From: Pseudomonas sp. GM21 | Lineage (GTDB): Bacteria; Pseudomonadota; Gammaproteobacteria; Pseudomonadales; Pseudomonadaceae | Length of the DNA: 64,000 nt | Direction of reading: 5' to 3' | Assembly (NCBI RefSeq): GCF_000282215.1 | Contig: NZ_AKJS01000016.1 | Coordinates: 51,642-115,641 of the forward strand | Part shown: positions 56,986-64,000 of the stretch, in pieces | Position numbering within the stretch: the first letter of the stretch is position 1 | Layout of the letters: each line of letters begins with the position of its first letter | Notes under the pieces: model-generated | Database searches by the model: none | What the model saw: only the letters and a program-made list of their open reading frames with translations | What the model was told of the DNA's origin: nothing | Made by a program: the position numbers and the translations under genes

Positions 56986-57933
56986 ATGCCATTGCCCACG
57001 CTTCTACGCGACCGTCTACGCCTGCCCCTGGTGGCCGCGCCCATGTTTTTGGCCAGCAGCCCGAAGCTGATGCTCGCCCAGTGCCGGGCCGGTGTCGTTG
57101 GCTCGATGCCGGCCTTGAATATTCGCAGCAGTGAGCAACTGGACGACTGTCTGGCCCAGTTGGTAGAGGAACTCGCAACGACTCCGCAGGCGGCTCCTTT
57201 TGCCATCAACCAGATTCTGTCTCCTGCCAATTCGCGCAAGGAACGTGACCTGGCCCTGCTGGAAAAACATCGCGTACCGGTGGTTATCACCAGTGTCGGC
57301 TCCCCGGGCGAAGTGGTTGAGACCGTACATGGTTACGGCGGCCTGGTGTTCCATGATGTGGTCAGCGTGCGGCATGCCGAAAAAGCCGCGGCCGCAGGCG
57401 TCGATGGCATCGTAGCGGTGTGCGCTGGCGCCGGCGGTCATGGTGGCGACCTTAATCCGTTTGCCTTCGTCAATGAAATTCGTAGCTTCTTCGATGGCAC
57501 GTTGCTGTTGTCTGGCGCGTTGGCCCACGGCAAAGACATTCTGGCCGCGCAGCTGCTCGGCGCGGACCTGGCCTATATGGGCACTCGTTTCCTGGGCACG
57601 GCCGAAAGCGAGATTGATGCCGTGTACAAGGAGATGCTGCAGGCTGCCGGTGCTGACGACATCGTCTACACCGACCTGTTCAGCGGGATGCGTGGCAATT
57701 ATCTGAAAGCCAGTATTGCTCGCACGGGGCTCAATCCCGCGCGTTTGCCAGCGGCGCCGCAACCCGGAGTCGGGACCGGCGGGCATGGCGATTTCAAGCT
57801 GTGGAAAGACATCTGGGCGGCCGGGCAGGGCGTTGGCGCGATCAACGGGTTGCCCAGTGTTGCCGAATTGATCGATGAATTGGAGCAGCAGTACCGAGCG
57901 GCGCTGAAACAGGCCCAGGCGCTGGCGTTGTGA
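56986..57933 (+). CDS. Nitronate monooxygenase-like flavoprotein (3 of 3)
   Basis: A 315-residue FMN barrel (LPLVAAPMFLASSP, GAGGHGGDLNPFAFV, LLLSGALAHGKDILAAQLLG). ACAGGAG precedes the ATG at 56986, and the longer frame reads through the operator region, so the short start is preferred. It is followed by an overlapping or adjacent quinone oxidoreductase-like gene and a crotonase. The set suggests reduction or isomerisation of an unsaturated CoA ester; the true substrate is unknown. Confidence 0.88.
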   Translation: MPLPTLLRDRLRLPLVAAPMFLASSPKLMLAQCRAGVVGSMPALNIRSSEQLDDCLAQLVEELATTPQAAPFAINQILSPANSRKERDLALLEKHRVPVVITSVGSPGEVVETVHGYGGLVFHDVVSVRHAEKAAAAGVDGIVAVCAGAGGHGGDLNPFAFVNEIRSFFDGTLLLSGALAHGKDILAAQLLGADLAYMGTRFLGTAESEIDAVYKEMLQAAGADDIVYTDLFSGMRGNYLKASIARTGLNPARLPAAPQPGVGTGGHGDFKLWKDIWAAGQGVGAINGLPSVAELIDELEQQYRAALKQAQALAL

Positions 57934-57944
57934 GCGAGGTGCGC

Positions 57945-58928
57945 ATGCAGGCTGTGTTGGGCCATCGCCTGGAAAGCCTGGATGACTATGCGCTTGACAG
58001 TCTTCCACTGCCAGAGCCTGGCCCCGGGCAGGTACGCCTGAAGGTCCATAGTGCCGGGCTTGGTTTTGCTGACGGGTTGCTGTGTACCGGTCGCTATCAG
58101 TTGAAGCCGGCCTTACCGTTTGTGCCTGGGTGCGAGTTTGCCGGGGTCGTCGATGCCCTGGGGCCGGGGGTCAATGGTGTCGAGCCTGGTCAGCGGTACG
58201 CGGCTACAGCAATGGGCGGCGGCTGCGCGGAGTTTGTCGTGGTGCCAGTCTCAAGCCTGGTTCCCCTGCCTGATGGTCTGGATTTTGCCCGCGCTGCGGC
58301 GTTCTGGGTCGATTACACCACGGCCTTCCACGCCCTGCGGGACCGCGCCAGGCTGCAATCCGGCGAGCGGGTTTTGGTGCTCGGTGCTGCCGGTGGCCTT
58401 GGTCTGGCGGCCGTTCAGATCGCCCGTCTGCTGGGTGCTCAGGTCATTGGCGCAGCGTCCACTTCGGACAAGCGCGAAGCTGCGCGGGCAGCCGGTGCAC
58501 AACAGTGCCTTGACTCAAGCGCGGCCGATTGGTCGGAGCAGCTCAAGATTCTGACCGGGGGCGTCGGTGTCGATGTGATTTTCGATCCGGTTGGTGGTGA
58601 AGGATTCGAGGCGGCTTTCCGGCGTCTGGCTTGGGGTGGACGTCACCTGGCCCTGGGCTTCGCCGGTGGTGGCATCCCGGCCTTGCCTACTAACCTGGCG
58701 CTACTCAAGGGTGCCGCTTTGCTAGGCGTGGATATCCGCCAGTTTGCCTTGCGCGAGCCGGAAAAGGCCGCTGCCTCCCGCGAACAATTGGCGCGCTGGG
58801 TTGACGACGGTACGTTGCAACCGGCCGCAGGTGTTGTCTATGCCCTGAACGATTTCCAGTCGGCGTTGGCCTCGACGTTCAATCGCCAGCGTATCGGCAA
58901 GACCATCTTAACCGTGCTACAGGAGTAA
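57945..58928 (+). CDS. NADPH:quinone oxidoreductase-like zinc-free MDR protein
   Basis: A 327-residue medium-chain dehydrogenase/reductase of the quinone oxidoreductase type: catalytic domain up to residue about 120, then the Rossmann motif LGAAGGLGLAAVQIARLLGA and NADP-preferring STSDKREAAR. No zinc-binding Cys set is visible. The ATG at 57945 follows GAGG; a GTG at 57930 overlapping the NMO stop is an alternative. This family includes enoyl-CoA and enone reductases, which would fit an alkene-rich terpenoid. Confidence 0.88.
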   Translation: MQAVLGHRLESLDDYALDSLPLPEPGPGQVRLKVHSAGLGFADGLLCTGRYQLKPALPFVPGCEFAGVVDALGPGVNGVEPGQRYAATAMGGGCAEFVVVPVSSLVPLPDGLDFARAAAFWVDYTTAFHALRDRARLQSGERVLVLGAAGGLGLAAVQIARLLGAQVIGAASTSDKREAARAAGAQQCLDSSAADWSEQLKILTGGVGVDVIFDPVGGEGFEAAFRRLAWGGRHLALGFAGGGIPALPTNLALLKGAALLGVDIRQFALREPEKAAASREQLARWVDDGTLQPAAGVVYALNDFQSALASTFNRQRIGKTILTVLQE

Positions 58929-58932
58929 AGCC

Positions 58933-59694
58933 GTGAACCTGATTGACCATCATCGCCAGGGCAATTGCGCTGTACTGACCCTCAATCGCCCGCAAGTACT
59001 CAATGCGATCAATGATGCCTTGCTCGATGAGCTGGATGCGCATCTGGACCGTATTGCCAGTGACGACAGTCGCGCACTGGTCATCACGGGGCAGGGGCGG
59101 GCATTCTGCGCCGGCTCCGACCTCAGCGAGCGTGATGGCGATCCGGCCGTGCGTATCGCACGCATGCATCGCTTGATGCTGCGTCTGGCTGAGTTCCCGA
59201 AAATCAGCGTGGCAGCGATCAATGGTGCAGCCATGGGCGGCGGCCTGGAAATAGCCCTGGGCTGTACGTTTCGGGTCTGTGTTGCAGAGGCAAAAATGGC
59301 TGTCCCGGAGATACGCCTGGGATTGATACCGGTCTACGGTGCCACCCAGTTATTGCCCAGGCTGATTGGTCCGGGGCCTGCACTGCGGATGATGATGAGC
59401 GGAGAAACACTTGATGGGCCGGCCGCCTGCAAGGTGGGTTTGGTCGATCATATTGCCGATAGCGCGGATGACCTGCTGGAAGAAGCCTGTGATTTTGCGG
59501 CGAAGTACAGCGGTTACAGTCTGCCGGCCCAACAGGCCATTCGTCAGGCGGTGCGTGTAGGCACCAGCCTTTCGTTAGCGGATGGCCTGGCATTGGAAGC
59601 CAAACTTGGTCACCGCGTTGGTATGACCGATGATGCCAAGGAAGGTGTCCTGGCATTTGTGGAGCGCCGTAAGCCAGTATTCAAGGACTGTTGA
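58933..59694 (+). CDS. Enoyl-CoA hydratase
   Basis: A 253-residue crotonase with [35 protein letters not shown] and PEIRLGLIPVYGATQLLPRL, retaining a Glu in the PEIRLG position. The GTG start is four bases after the previous stop with AGGAG ahead of it. It closes the NMO-reductase-crotonase operon. The 228-base gap after it carries two AT-rich elements and the leader of the PaaK-like gene. Confidence 0.9.
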   Translation: MNLIDHHRQGNCAVLTLNRPQVLNAINDALLDELDAHLDRIASDDSRALVITGQGRAFCAGSDLSERDGDPAVRIARMHRLMLRLAEFPKISVAAINGAAMGGGLEIALGCTFRVCVAEAKMAVPEIRLGLIPVYGATQLLPRLIGPGPALRMMMSGETLDGPAACKVGLVDHIADSADDLLEEACDFAAKYSGYSLPAQQAIRQAVRVGTSLSLADGLALEAKLGHRVGMTDDAKEGVLAFVERRKPVFKDC

Positions 59695-59739
59695 TCTCGC
59701 GCAGGTATTGCGCGGTGTGATATTGGCTATTTAGGTACT

Positions 59740-59755
59740 AATCATTGATACGATT
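59740..59755. promoter_or_regulatory. Putative operator, AT-rich element (copy 11)
   Basis: AATCATTGATACGATT, nearly the reverse complement of the copy at 924. It lies 183 bases before the PaaK-like gene. Confidence 0.6.
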
Positions 59756-59797
59756 TTGCGGCTTGATGCATGCTTGGTGCTGTCGCATAATCAGCTT

Positions 59798-59813
59798 GAT
59801 GATTGATATAAAA
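59798..59813. promoter_or_regulatory. Putative operator, weak AT-rich element (copy 12)
   Basis: GATGATTGATATAAAA matches 11 of 16 positions of the preceding copy, 58 bases further downstream. Confidence 0.4.
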
Positions 59814-59922
59814 AGCCGGTGCACTCAGCCTCAATGCGGCGCGACTGTTTCGCCAGGAACGACCGGAGTTTCATAACCCGGCGCCCGGCTACCAATAGCT
59901 ACGACAATAACAAGGTAACGCT

Positions 59923-61236
59923 ATGACACGACTGGACGACGACAAGTTTTTCGACCCGGACATGGAAACGATGTCGCGGGCTGATATCGAAAAACTACAG
60001 GAGGCGCGGATCCTCAAGCTGGTTCCGTATGTCTACAGCCGCTCGGCACTGATCCGCGAGGTTTGGGATGAGGCGGGCGTCAAACCCGAGGACATCAAGA
60101 GCCTGGCGGACTTCAAGGCCAAGGTGCCGTTTATCGACAAGGACCGTATCCGCCAGTTTCGCGACGAGCATGGCGACCCGTCTGGCGGCCTGGTCTGTGT
60201 CGGCCCGCCGCATTTACGCGGTGTCGGTTTTACCTCGGGGACGACCGGCGATCCGACTCCGCTGCCGCGCTCCGAATACCACGTTGCAATCGCCGGGCTC
60301 AAGCGCGAGCTCTGGCATATCGGGGTGCGTGCAAACGACTACTTCACCTACGCATTGTTTACCTTTCGCGAAGGTCTGAACGCCGACAAGTGGATGGACA
60401 GCGGTTTCCGCCCGGTCACCGTACAGCACCTGCCCAGCGAAATGCCTCACCTGGTCAAGATGTCTCGTGAGTTGCGCCCCAAAGCGATGTTCATGCTCTC
60501 TACTCCGCTGATCATCGCGCTGGAGAAATATGAGAAGGACACCGGCGACGACCTCAAGGAGGCTTTCAGCTCCTATAAGGGCGTTGTGTTCGGCGGCGAG
60601 CCGATGAGCCCGCATTTCCGTGCCGTGGTCACAGGCTGGGGCCTGGAAATTTTCGAGCTCAGCTCGCTGGGCGACATCACCACCACCATGGACTGTCGCG
60701 CCCATGACGGCATGCATACCTGGGAAGACATCGCCCTTATCGAGCATTTGGACCCCGACGGTGACGCCGAGATGCCAGATGATTCGCGCGGCGAACTGGT
60801 CGTCACGGCATTGCTGGACGACGTCGGTCCGCTGATTCGCTTCCGTACCGATGACCTGGTGCAGTTCACCCGCAAGCCGTGCAGCTGCGGGCGCACCCAT
60901 GGACGGCTCAAGCCCATCGGGCGCAAAGGTGACGAGATGTTGATCGAGGGTCGCTCGATCCTGCCGATCGATATTTGGCCGCTTATGGAGCAGTTCGAAG
61001 AGACCCGCACAGGCTTGTTCCAGATGATTCGTCCGCAGCGCGAAGCCGACGTCCTGACCTTGCGTGTGGGCTATGAGGAAAGTGCACTGAAGGACAGTCT
61101 GGAGCAGTTGTCGGCACGGGTTGCCGATGTCGTTTCCACCGCGCTGCAGGTGCCGGTGAAGATTATTCTGGCCACGAACCAGTCCATGCTCAAGGACGGA
61201 CCGCCAAACAAGATCCCGAGGGTGACCAAGCAATGA
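59923..61236 (+). CDS. Phenylacetate-CoA ligase-family (PaaK-like) acyl-CoA ligase
   Basis: A 437-residue adenylate-forming ligase with the P-loop TSGTTGDPT, the GGEPMS and SSLGDITTT regions, a PaaK-like Cys/Gly segment (CSCGRTHGRL) and a C-terminal Lys in PPNKIPRV. PaaK-type enzymes activate aromatic or alicyclic acids with ATP and CoA. This is the most intact CoA ligase in the window and so the likely entry enzyme. It overlaps the next gene by four bases (ATGA). Confidence 0.9.
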   Translation: MTRLDDDKFFDPDMETMSRADIEKLQEARILKLVPYVYSRSALIREVWDEAGVKPEDIKSLADFKAKVPFIDKDRIRQFRDEHGDPSGGLVCVGPPHLRGVGFTSGTTGDPTPLPRSEYHVAIAGLKRELWHIGVRANDYFTYALFTFREGLNADKWMDSGFRPVTVQHLPSEMPHLVKMSRELRPKAMFMLSTPLIIALEKYEKDTGDDLKEAFSSYKGVVFGGEPMSPHFRAVVTGWGLEIFELSSLGDITTTMDCRAHDGMHTWEDIALIEHLDPDGDAEMPDDSRGELVVTALLDDVGPLIRFRTDDLVQFTRKPCSCGRTHGRLKPIGRKGDEMLIEGRSILPIDIWPLMEQFEETRTGLFQMIRPQREADVLTLRVGYEESALKDSLEQLSARVADVVSTALQVPVKIILATNQSMLKDGPPNKIPRVTKQ

Positions 61237-61925
61237 ATAGTCCAGTTCAGCAGTCAACCGTACTTTCCCCGATGGCCGTGGGTCGTTACATCGACGCGCA
61301 GGGCGAGCGTCAGGCCCTGCCATATTCGGCACTGGAAACCGAACGCTCGACGCGCTCGATCCTCAAGGTGCTCAACACCTTCGATTTCCATATGGGCAGC
61401 AATCTGCTGGTCACCGCGCTGTTCGACCAGGGTATACAGGCCCTGGGGATGGAACGTGCGGTGATGCAATTCAACATGGTAGCGGTTTCGGCCGACTCCT
61501 CACTGTTTGATGCCCGTCGAGTGGAGTCGATCATTCGTCGCTTCAATCTGGTCGGCGCCTATGGCATCACCGCTGCCACACTGGACGGTTTGGCAGGGCT
61601 TGGCCACGACCCGCTCAAGCTGTTTGCCGGCTTGGTGGTCTGGGCCTGGCCTGACGCGTATGCGCGGTTGGCCGGTCAACCGGGTTTGACGGTGTTTCGT
61701 TGCCTTGAGCTGGGTCCAGCGCTGGCCATCGAATGCAGTGCTGGTACGGGAGCGCACATCGACCGCTTCGAGTGGGCAGTGGACGCAATCGACGGAGAAG
61801 TGGTGATCAGCAGTCGCCTGGAGCGCTGCCAACCCTTCCATCACTACCACACCGGTGTGCGCGGCAAGGTGCTGCATGGCGCCTGCAGTTGCGGCAGTGC
61901 CGATCCCCGGATTGTTCCAGCCTGA
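61233..61925 (+). CDS. PaaK-like partial adenylate-forming protein without a P-loop
   Basis: A 230-residue protein coupled to the ligase by an ATGA overlap. It resembles the middle and lid parts of PaaK-family ligases: IIRRFNLVGAYGITAATLDG, CLELGPALAIECSAGTG, DGEVVISSRLERCQPFHHYH and the C-terminal CSCGSADPR. It lacks the ATP-binding TSGTTG motif altogether. It may be a non-catalytic partner or regulatory subunit of the upstream ligase. No frameshift scar is visible, so I treat it as a real gene. Confidence 0.75.
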   Translation: MNSPVQQSTVLSPMAVGRYIDAQGERQALPYSALETERSTRSILKVLNTFDFHMGSNLLVTALFDQGIQALGMERAVMQFNMVAVSADSSLFDARRVESIIRRFNLVGAYGITAATLDGLAGLGHDPLKLFAGLVVWAWPDAYARLAGQPGLTVFRCLELGPALAIECSAGTGAHIDRFEWAVDAIDGEVVISSRLERCQPFHHYHTGVRGKVLHGACSCGSADPRIVPA

Positions 61926-61931
61926 CACGCT

Positions 61932-61956
61932 TCGCCCCCGGCCTGGCCGGGGGCGA
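61932..61956 (+). promoter_or_regulatory. Strong intercistronic hairpin
   Basis: TCGCCCCCGGCC and its exact complement are separated by one base. It lies seven bases after the previous stop and just before the ligase-like gene. No T-run follows, so it may stabilise mRNA or limit translation of the next gene rather than terminate. Confidence 0.6.
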
Positions 61957-61974
61957 TCGATGAGGACTCCCAAG

Positions 61975-63525
61975 ATGCAACAGGCCCAGACGGCTCAAGA
62001 TAATTTCAACCTGATCCGCATGCACGGCGTGGCGGACGTTTTGCGTGAGCACCGACGCTCGCGCCCGAACATGCAAGCGGTAGTGGATGGCGACACACGC
62101 CTGACCTGGCCGCAACTGGACGCTCGGGTCAACCGTCTCGCCCATGCCCTGCAATCCGCCGGTGTGACGCATGGCCAGCGGGTTTTGTGGCTGGGCCAGA
62201 ATGATTTCAGGGTACTCGAATGTTTGCTCGCGGCAGCCAAACTCGGTGCGGTTTTTTGCCCGGCGAACTGGCGCCAGAGCGCCCATGAACTGGCCTTCGT
62301 CATCGATGATTTCAAACCTGCTGTGGTGCTTTGGCAGCAGGCAGAGGTCGGAGAAGCAGTAGTTCAGGCTCGTGAGTTGAGCCAGCATGCCGCGCTGTGG
62401 GTACAGGCCGACGATGAAAGCGGCTACGAGAAGTGGATCGCAGGCCAGCCGGATGTCGATATCGAGACTCGGGTGGACGCAGATACCCCCTTGCTGGCGA
62501 TCTATACCGCGGCATTTGGTGGTCACCCCAATGCGGCGCTGCTGACCCAGGGCGCGATCCTCTATCAGGGCTTGATGCTGGCGTACAGCAATAGCATCAG
62601 CGAAGCATCGGTGTTCCTCAATTCCGGCCCGCTGTTTCATTTGGGCACCTTGAACTCGACCCTCGCGACGTTCCAGTTCGGTGGCAAGAACGTCTTCATC
62701 GCCCGCGTGGATGCCGAGCGCATGCTGCAACTGATCGAACAGGAGCGGGTCAGCCATGCCTTCGTGGCGTTACCGACCCTGGAGCAGATTCGCCAGATCA
62801 ACGCCGACGGCTGCTACGACGTTTCCAGCCTGTGGTCGTCGCCACTGGCGCCGGAATGGACCAGCCCCTTGGTGATGCCACAAGGTGCACCGCTCAACCG
62901 CGCCCCGCGACTGTATGGCCAGACTGAATTGGTAGGCTTTACCGTGATGGCCTGGCTGGGTGGGGAAGGGGCCGGACGACCGTCGCCGTTGGTGCAGGTG
63001 CGTATCCTTGATGACAGCGGCCAAGACGTGCCCGACGGTGATGTCGGAGAAATCAGCGTCCGTGGCGCGCAGGTCATGGCCGGTTACTTTGATCGTGAAG
63101 AAGAGAATCAGCAGCGTACCGCGGATGGCTGGTATCGCACCCGCGACCTGGGCAGGCGTTTGCCGGACGGTGCTATTGCCTTTGTCGGGCCGAAGACAAC
63201 CATGATCAAGTCCGGGGTGGAGAACATTTACCCTGCCGAGATCGAAGGATGCCTGCGCATGCTGCCACAGGTGGCGGATGTCTGTGTGATCGGCGTACCA
63301 GACCCCGTTTGGGCTCAGAGCGTCAAGGCCCTGGTGGTGTTGCGCGAAGGGCAGCACATCGAGGCCGACGCAATGATCGAGCACTGCAAAGTACGCCTGG
63401 CATCGTACAAAAAACCGAAGATTGTCGAGTTTGTCGACAGTCTGCCGCGCGGTGGTGACGGGCAGCTGAATCGTGATGCCGTCAATGAGCTGCATGGTGG
63501 CGGAGGTTATCCAGCCACTGCTTGA
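61975..63525 (+). CDS. Acyl-CoA synthetase-like ANL protein with degenerate catalytic motifs
   Basis: A 516-residue ANL-family protein. The fold is complete (NWRQSAHELAFVIDD, RLYGQTELVGF, YRTRDLGRR, MIKSGVENIYPAEIE). The ATP-binding loop is YTAAFGGHPNAALLT instead of TSGTTGxPK, and the C-terminal catalytic Lys motif is GDGQLNRD where GK is expected. Full ligase activity is therefore doubtful. ATG at 61975 follows GAGG at nine bases; an ATG at 61960 is adjacent to the hairpin. It may bind acyl-CoA or act in a complex with the two preceding genes. Confidence 0.85.
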   Translation: MQQAQTAQDNFNLIRMHGVADVLREHRRSRPNMQAVVDGDTRLTWPQLDARVNRLAHALQSAGVTHGQRVLWLGQNDFRVLECLLAAAKLGAVFCPANWRQSAHELAFVIDDFKPAVVLWQQAEVGEAVVQARELSQHAALWVQADDESGYEKWIAGQPDVDIETRVDADTPLLAIYTAAFGGHPNAALLTQGAILYQGLMLAYSNSISEASVFLNSGPLFHLGTLNSTLATFQFGGKNVFIARVDAERMLQLIEQERVSHAFVALPTLEQIRQINADGCYDVSSLWSSPLAPEWTSPLVMPQGAPLNRAPRLYGQTELVGFTVMAWLGGEGAGRPSPLVQVRILDDSGQDVPDGDVGEISVRGAQVMAGYFDREEENQQRTADGWYRTRDLGRRLPDGAIAFVGPKTTMIKSGVENIYPAEIEGCLRMLPQVADVCVIGVPDPVWAQSVKALVVLREGQHIEADAMIEHCKVRLASYKKPKIVEFVDSLPRGGDGQLNRDAVNELHGGGGYPATA

Positions 63526-63545
63526 TTCGAGAGCGCTGAGTGGTC

Positions 63546-63589
63546 AACGGCCCAACCGGTTTTCACCGGTTGGGCCGTTTGCGTTTTTA
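63546..63589 (+). terminator. Rho-independent terminator
   Basis: AACGGCCCAACCGGT pairs with ACCGGTTGGGCCGTT around TTTC, followed by TGCGTTTTT. It ends the CoA-ligase operon. Confidence 0.9.
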
Positions 63590-63640
63590 CGGGTGCCTTG
63601 TCCGAATCCGCCCGGGATTTTCTGGGTAATATTGACGCTT

Positions 63641-63656
63641 AATGATTTATATGATT
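63641..63656. promoter_or_regulatory. Putative operator, AT-rich element (copy 13)
   Basis: AATGATTTATATGATT followed by a further ATGATT half-site, 153 bases before the partial MFS gene. Confidence 0.6.
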
Positions 63657-63808
63657 AGTATGATTCATGGGTTGTGGCAAGCAATGATTTTTCTGCTTCC
63701 TTAGCCCTGCGGTCGTTCCGTGGAACAAGCGCCACCCATAACAATTCCAAAAGGTGAGGAGGTTTCAATGCGCGCGAGCCCGTTGTCCTCCGCGAAGGAG
63801 CCATGCGC

Positions 63809-64000
63809 ATGAATGCCGTACCTGTACAGTCTAGAAGTTGGAAGTGGGTCATCATTGCGTTGATCGCTGCGGATATCGCATCGATCTTTGAGACCAGCAT
63901 GGTGTTTTCTGCCATGCCAACGTTTTATCGCCTGTTCGACGATCCCGCGCTTGTCGGCTGGACCCTAACTGCCTTTATGTTGGTAGCCGCTGCAGCGGCA
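63809..64000 (+). CDS. MFS transporter, N-terminal part only (cut by window edge)
   Basis: Sixty-four codons from an ATG with AAGGAG eight bases ahead. The sequence begins a first membrane helix and contains ETSMVFSAMPTFYRLFDDP, matching EVSMVFSGLPTFYKLFQDP of the complete MFS gene at 16112. The two are therefore paralogues. The gene continues past the window. Confidence 0.88.
   Translation, partial: MNAVPVQSRSWKWVIIALIAADIASIFETSMVFSAMPTFYRLFDDPALVGWTLTAFMLVAAAAA

Noticed and set aside
56475..57290. 271-codon reverse-strand open frame across the ACAD remnant and NMO gene
   Set aside because: The forward strand carries recognisable ACAD and NMO sequence; the reverse translation is Arg/Ser-rich without motifs.

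Overview
The window looks like a catabolic island of a Pseudomonas-type gammaproteobacterium: moderately GC-rich DNA, a CalB-like coniferyl aldehyde dehydrogenase, FadB/FadJ-type multifunctional enzymes and Pseudomonas-style Shine-Dalgarno sites. It has no rRNA, tRNA, CRISPR array or recognisable transposase. Nearly every gene fits one theme: oxidation, CoA activation and beta-oxidation of a bulky, branched hydrophobic substrate. A linalool dehydratase-isomerase-like gene makes a monoterpenoid or related isoprenoid the best guess, but the substrate is an inference.

Layout. 1-7051: an SDR fragment, a TetR regulator, a CalB-like ALDH, a membrane-anchored linalool dehydratase/isomerase-like protein, an SDR and a second ALDH (alcohol to aldehyde to acid steps). 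7149-10362: a visibly more GC-rich block (MBL hydrolase, AraC regulator, nitronate monooxygenase-like protein) ending at a truncated gene. 10565-17554: an alpha/beta hydrolase and an export/uptake group (Ycf48-like protein, MMPL/RND permease, MFS). 17802-25809: a C1-type flavin reductase, a thioesterase, an SDR-kinase-DUF6285 set resembling the Lva 4-hydroxyacyl-CoA system, a crotonase, a DUF35 plus Cys-less thiolase pair resembling a side-chain retro-aldolase, and an alpha/beta hydrolase. 26067-29535: a membrane di-iron hydroxylase, ferredoxin and ferredoxin reductase with a divergent TetR gene and a perfect operator palindrome. 29536-30733: a scar of gene fragments. 30734-38445: two FadR-like GntR paralogues, a frameshifted cache gene, a crotonase plus paired acyl-CoA dehydrogenases, and a ComB/DUF2889 pair. 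38710-44450 (plus strand) and 56316-44506 (minus strand): two convergent beta-oxidation operons. 56480-59694: an acyl-CoA dehydrogenase remnant, then an NMO, a quinone oxidoreductase and a crotonase. 59923-63525: three successive adenylate-forming-enzyme-like proteins, two of them degenerate. The window ends inside a second MFS gene.

How it may work: the hydroxylase system and the LDI-like enzyme make or rearrange a terpenoid alcohol. SDR and ALDH enzymes oxidise it to an acid, and PaaK-like or ANL ligases make the CoA thioester. Paired (probably alpha2-beta2) acyl-CoA dehydrogenases, FadB/FadJ enzymes and thiolases shorten it. The retro-aldolase-like pair and the 4-hydroxyacyl-CoA kinase module could bypass methyl branches or gamma-hydroxyl groups; no biotin-dependent geranyl-/methylcrotonyl-CoA carboxylase genes are present here.

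The most striking non-coding signal is a 16-bp AT-rich element, roughly AATSATNNATAYRATT, repeated before at least ten transcription units across the whole window. It suggests one regulon, most simply controlled by the two GntR paralogues.
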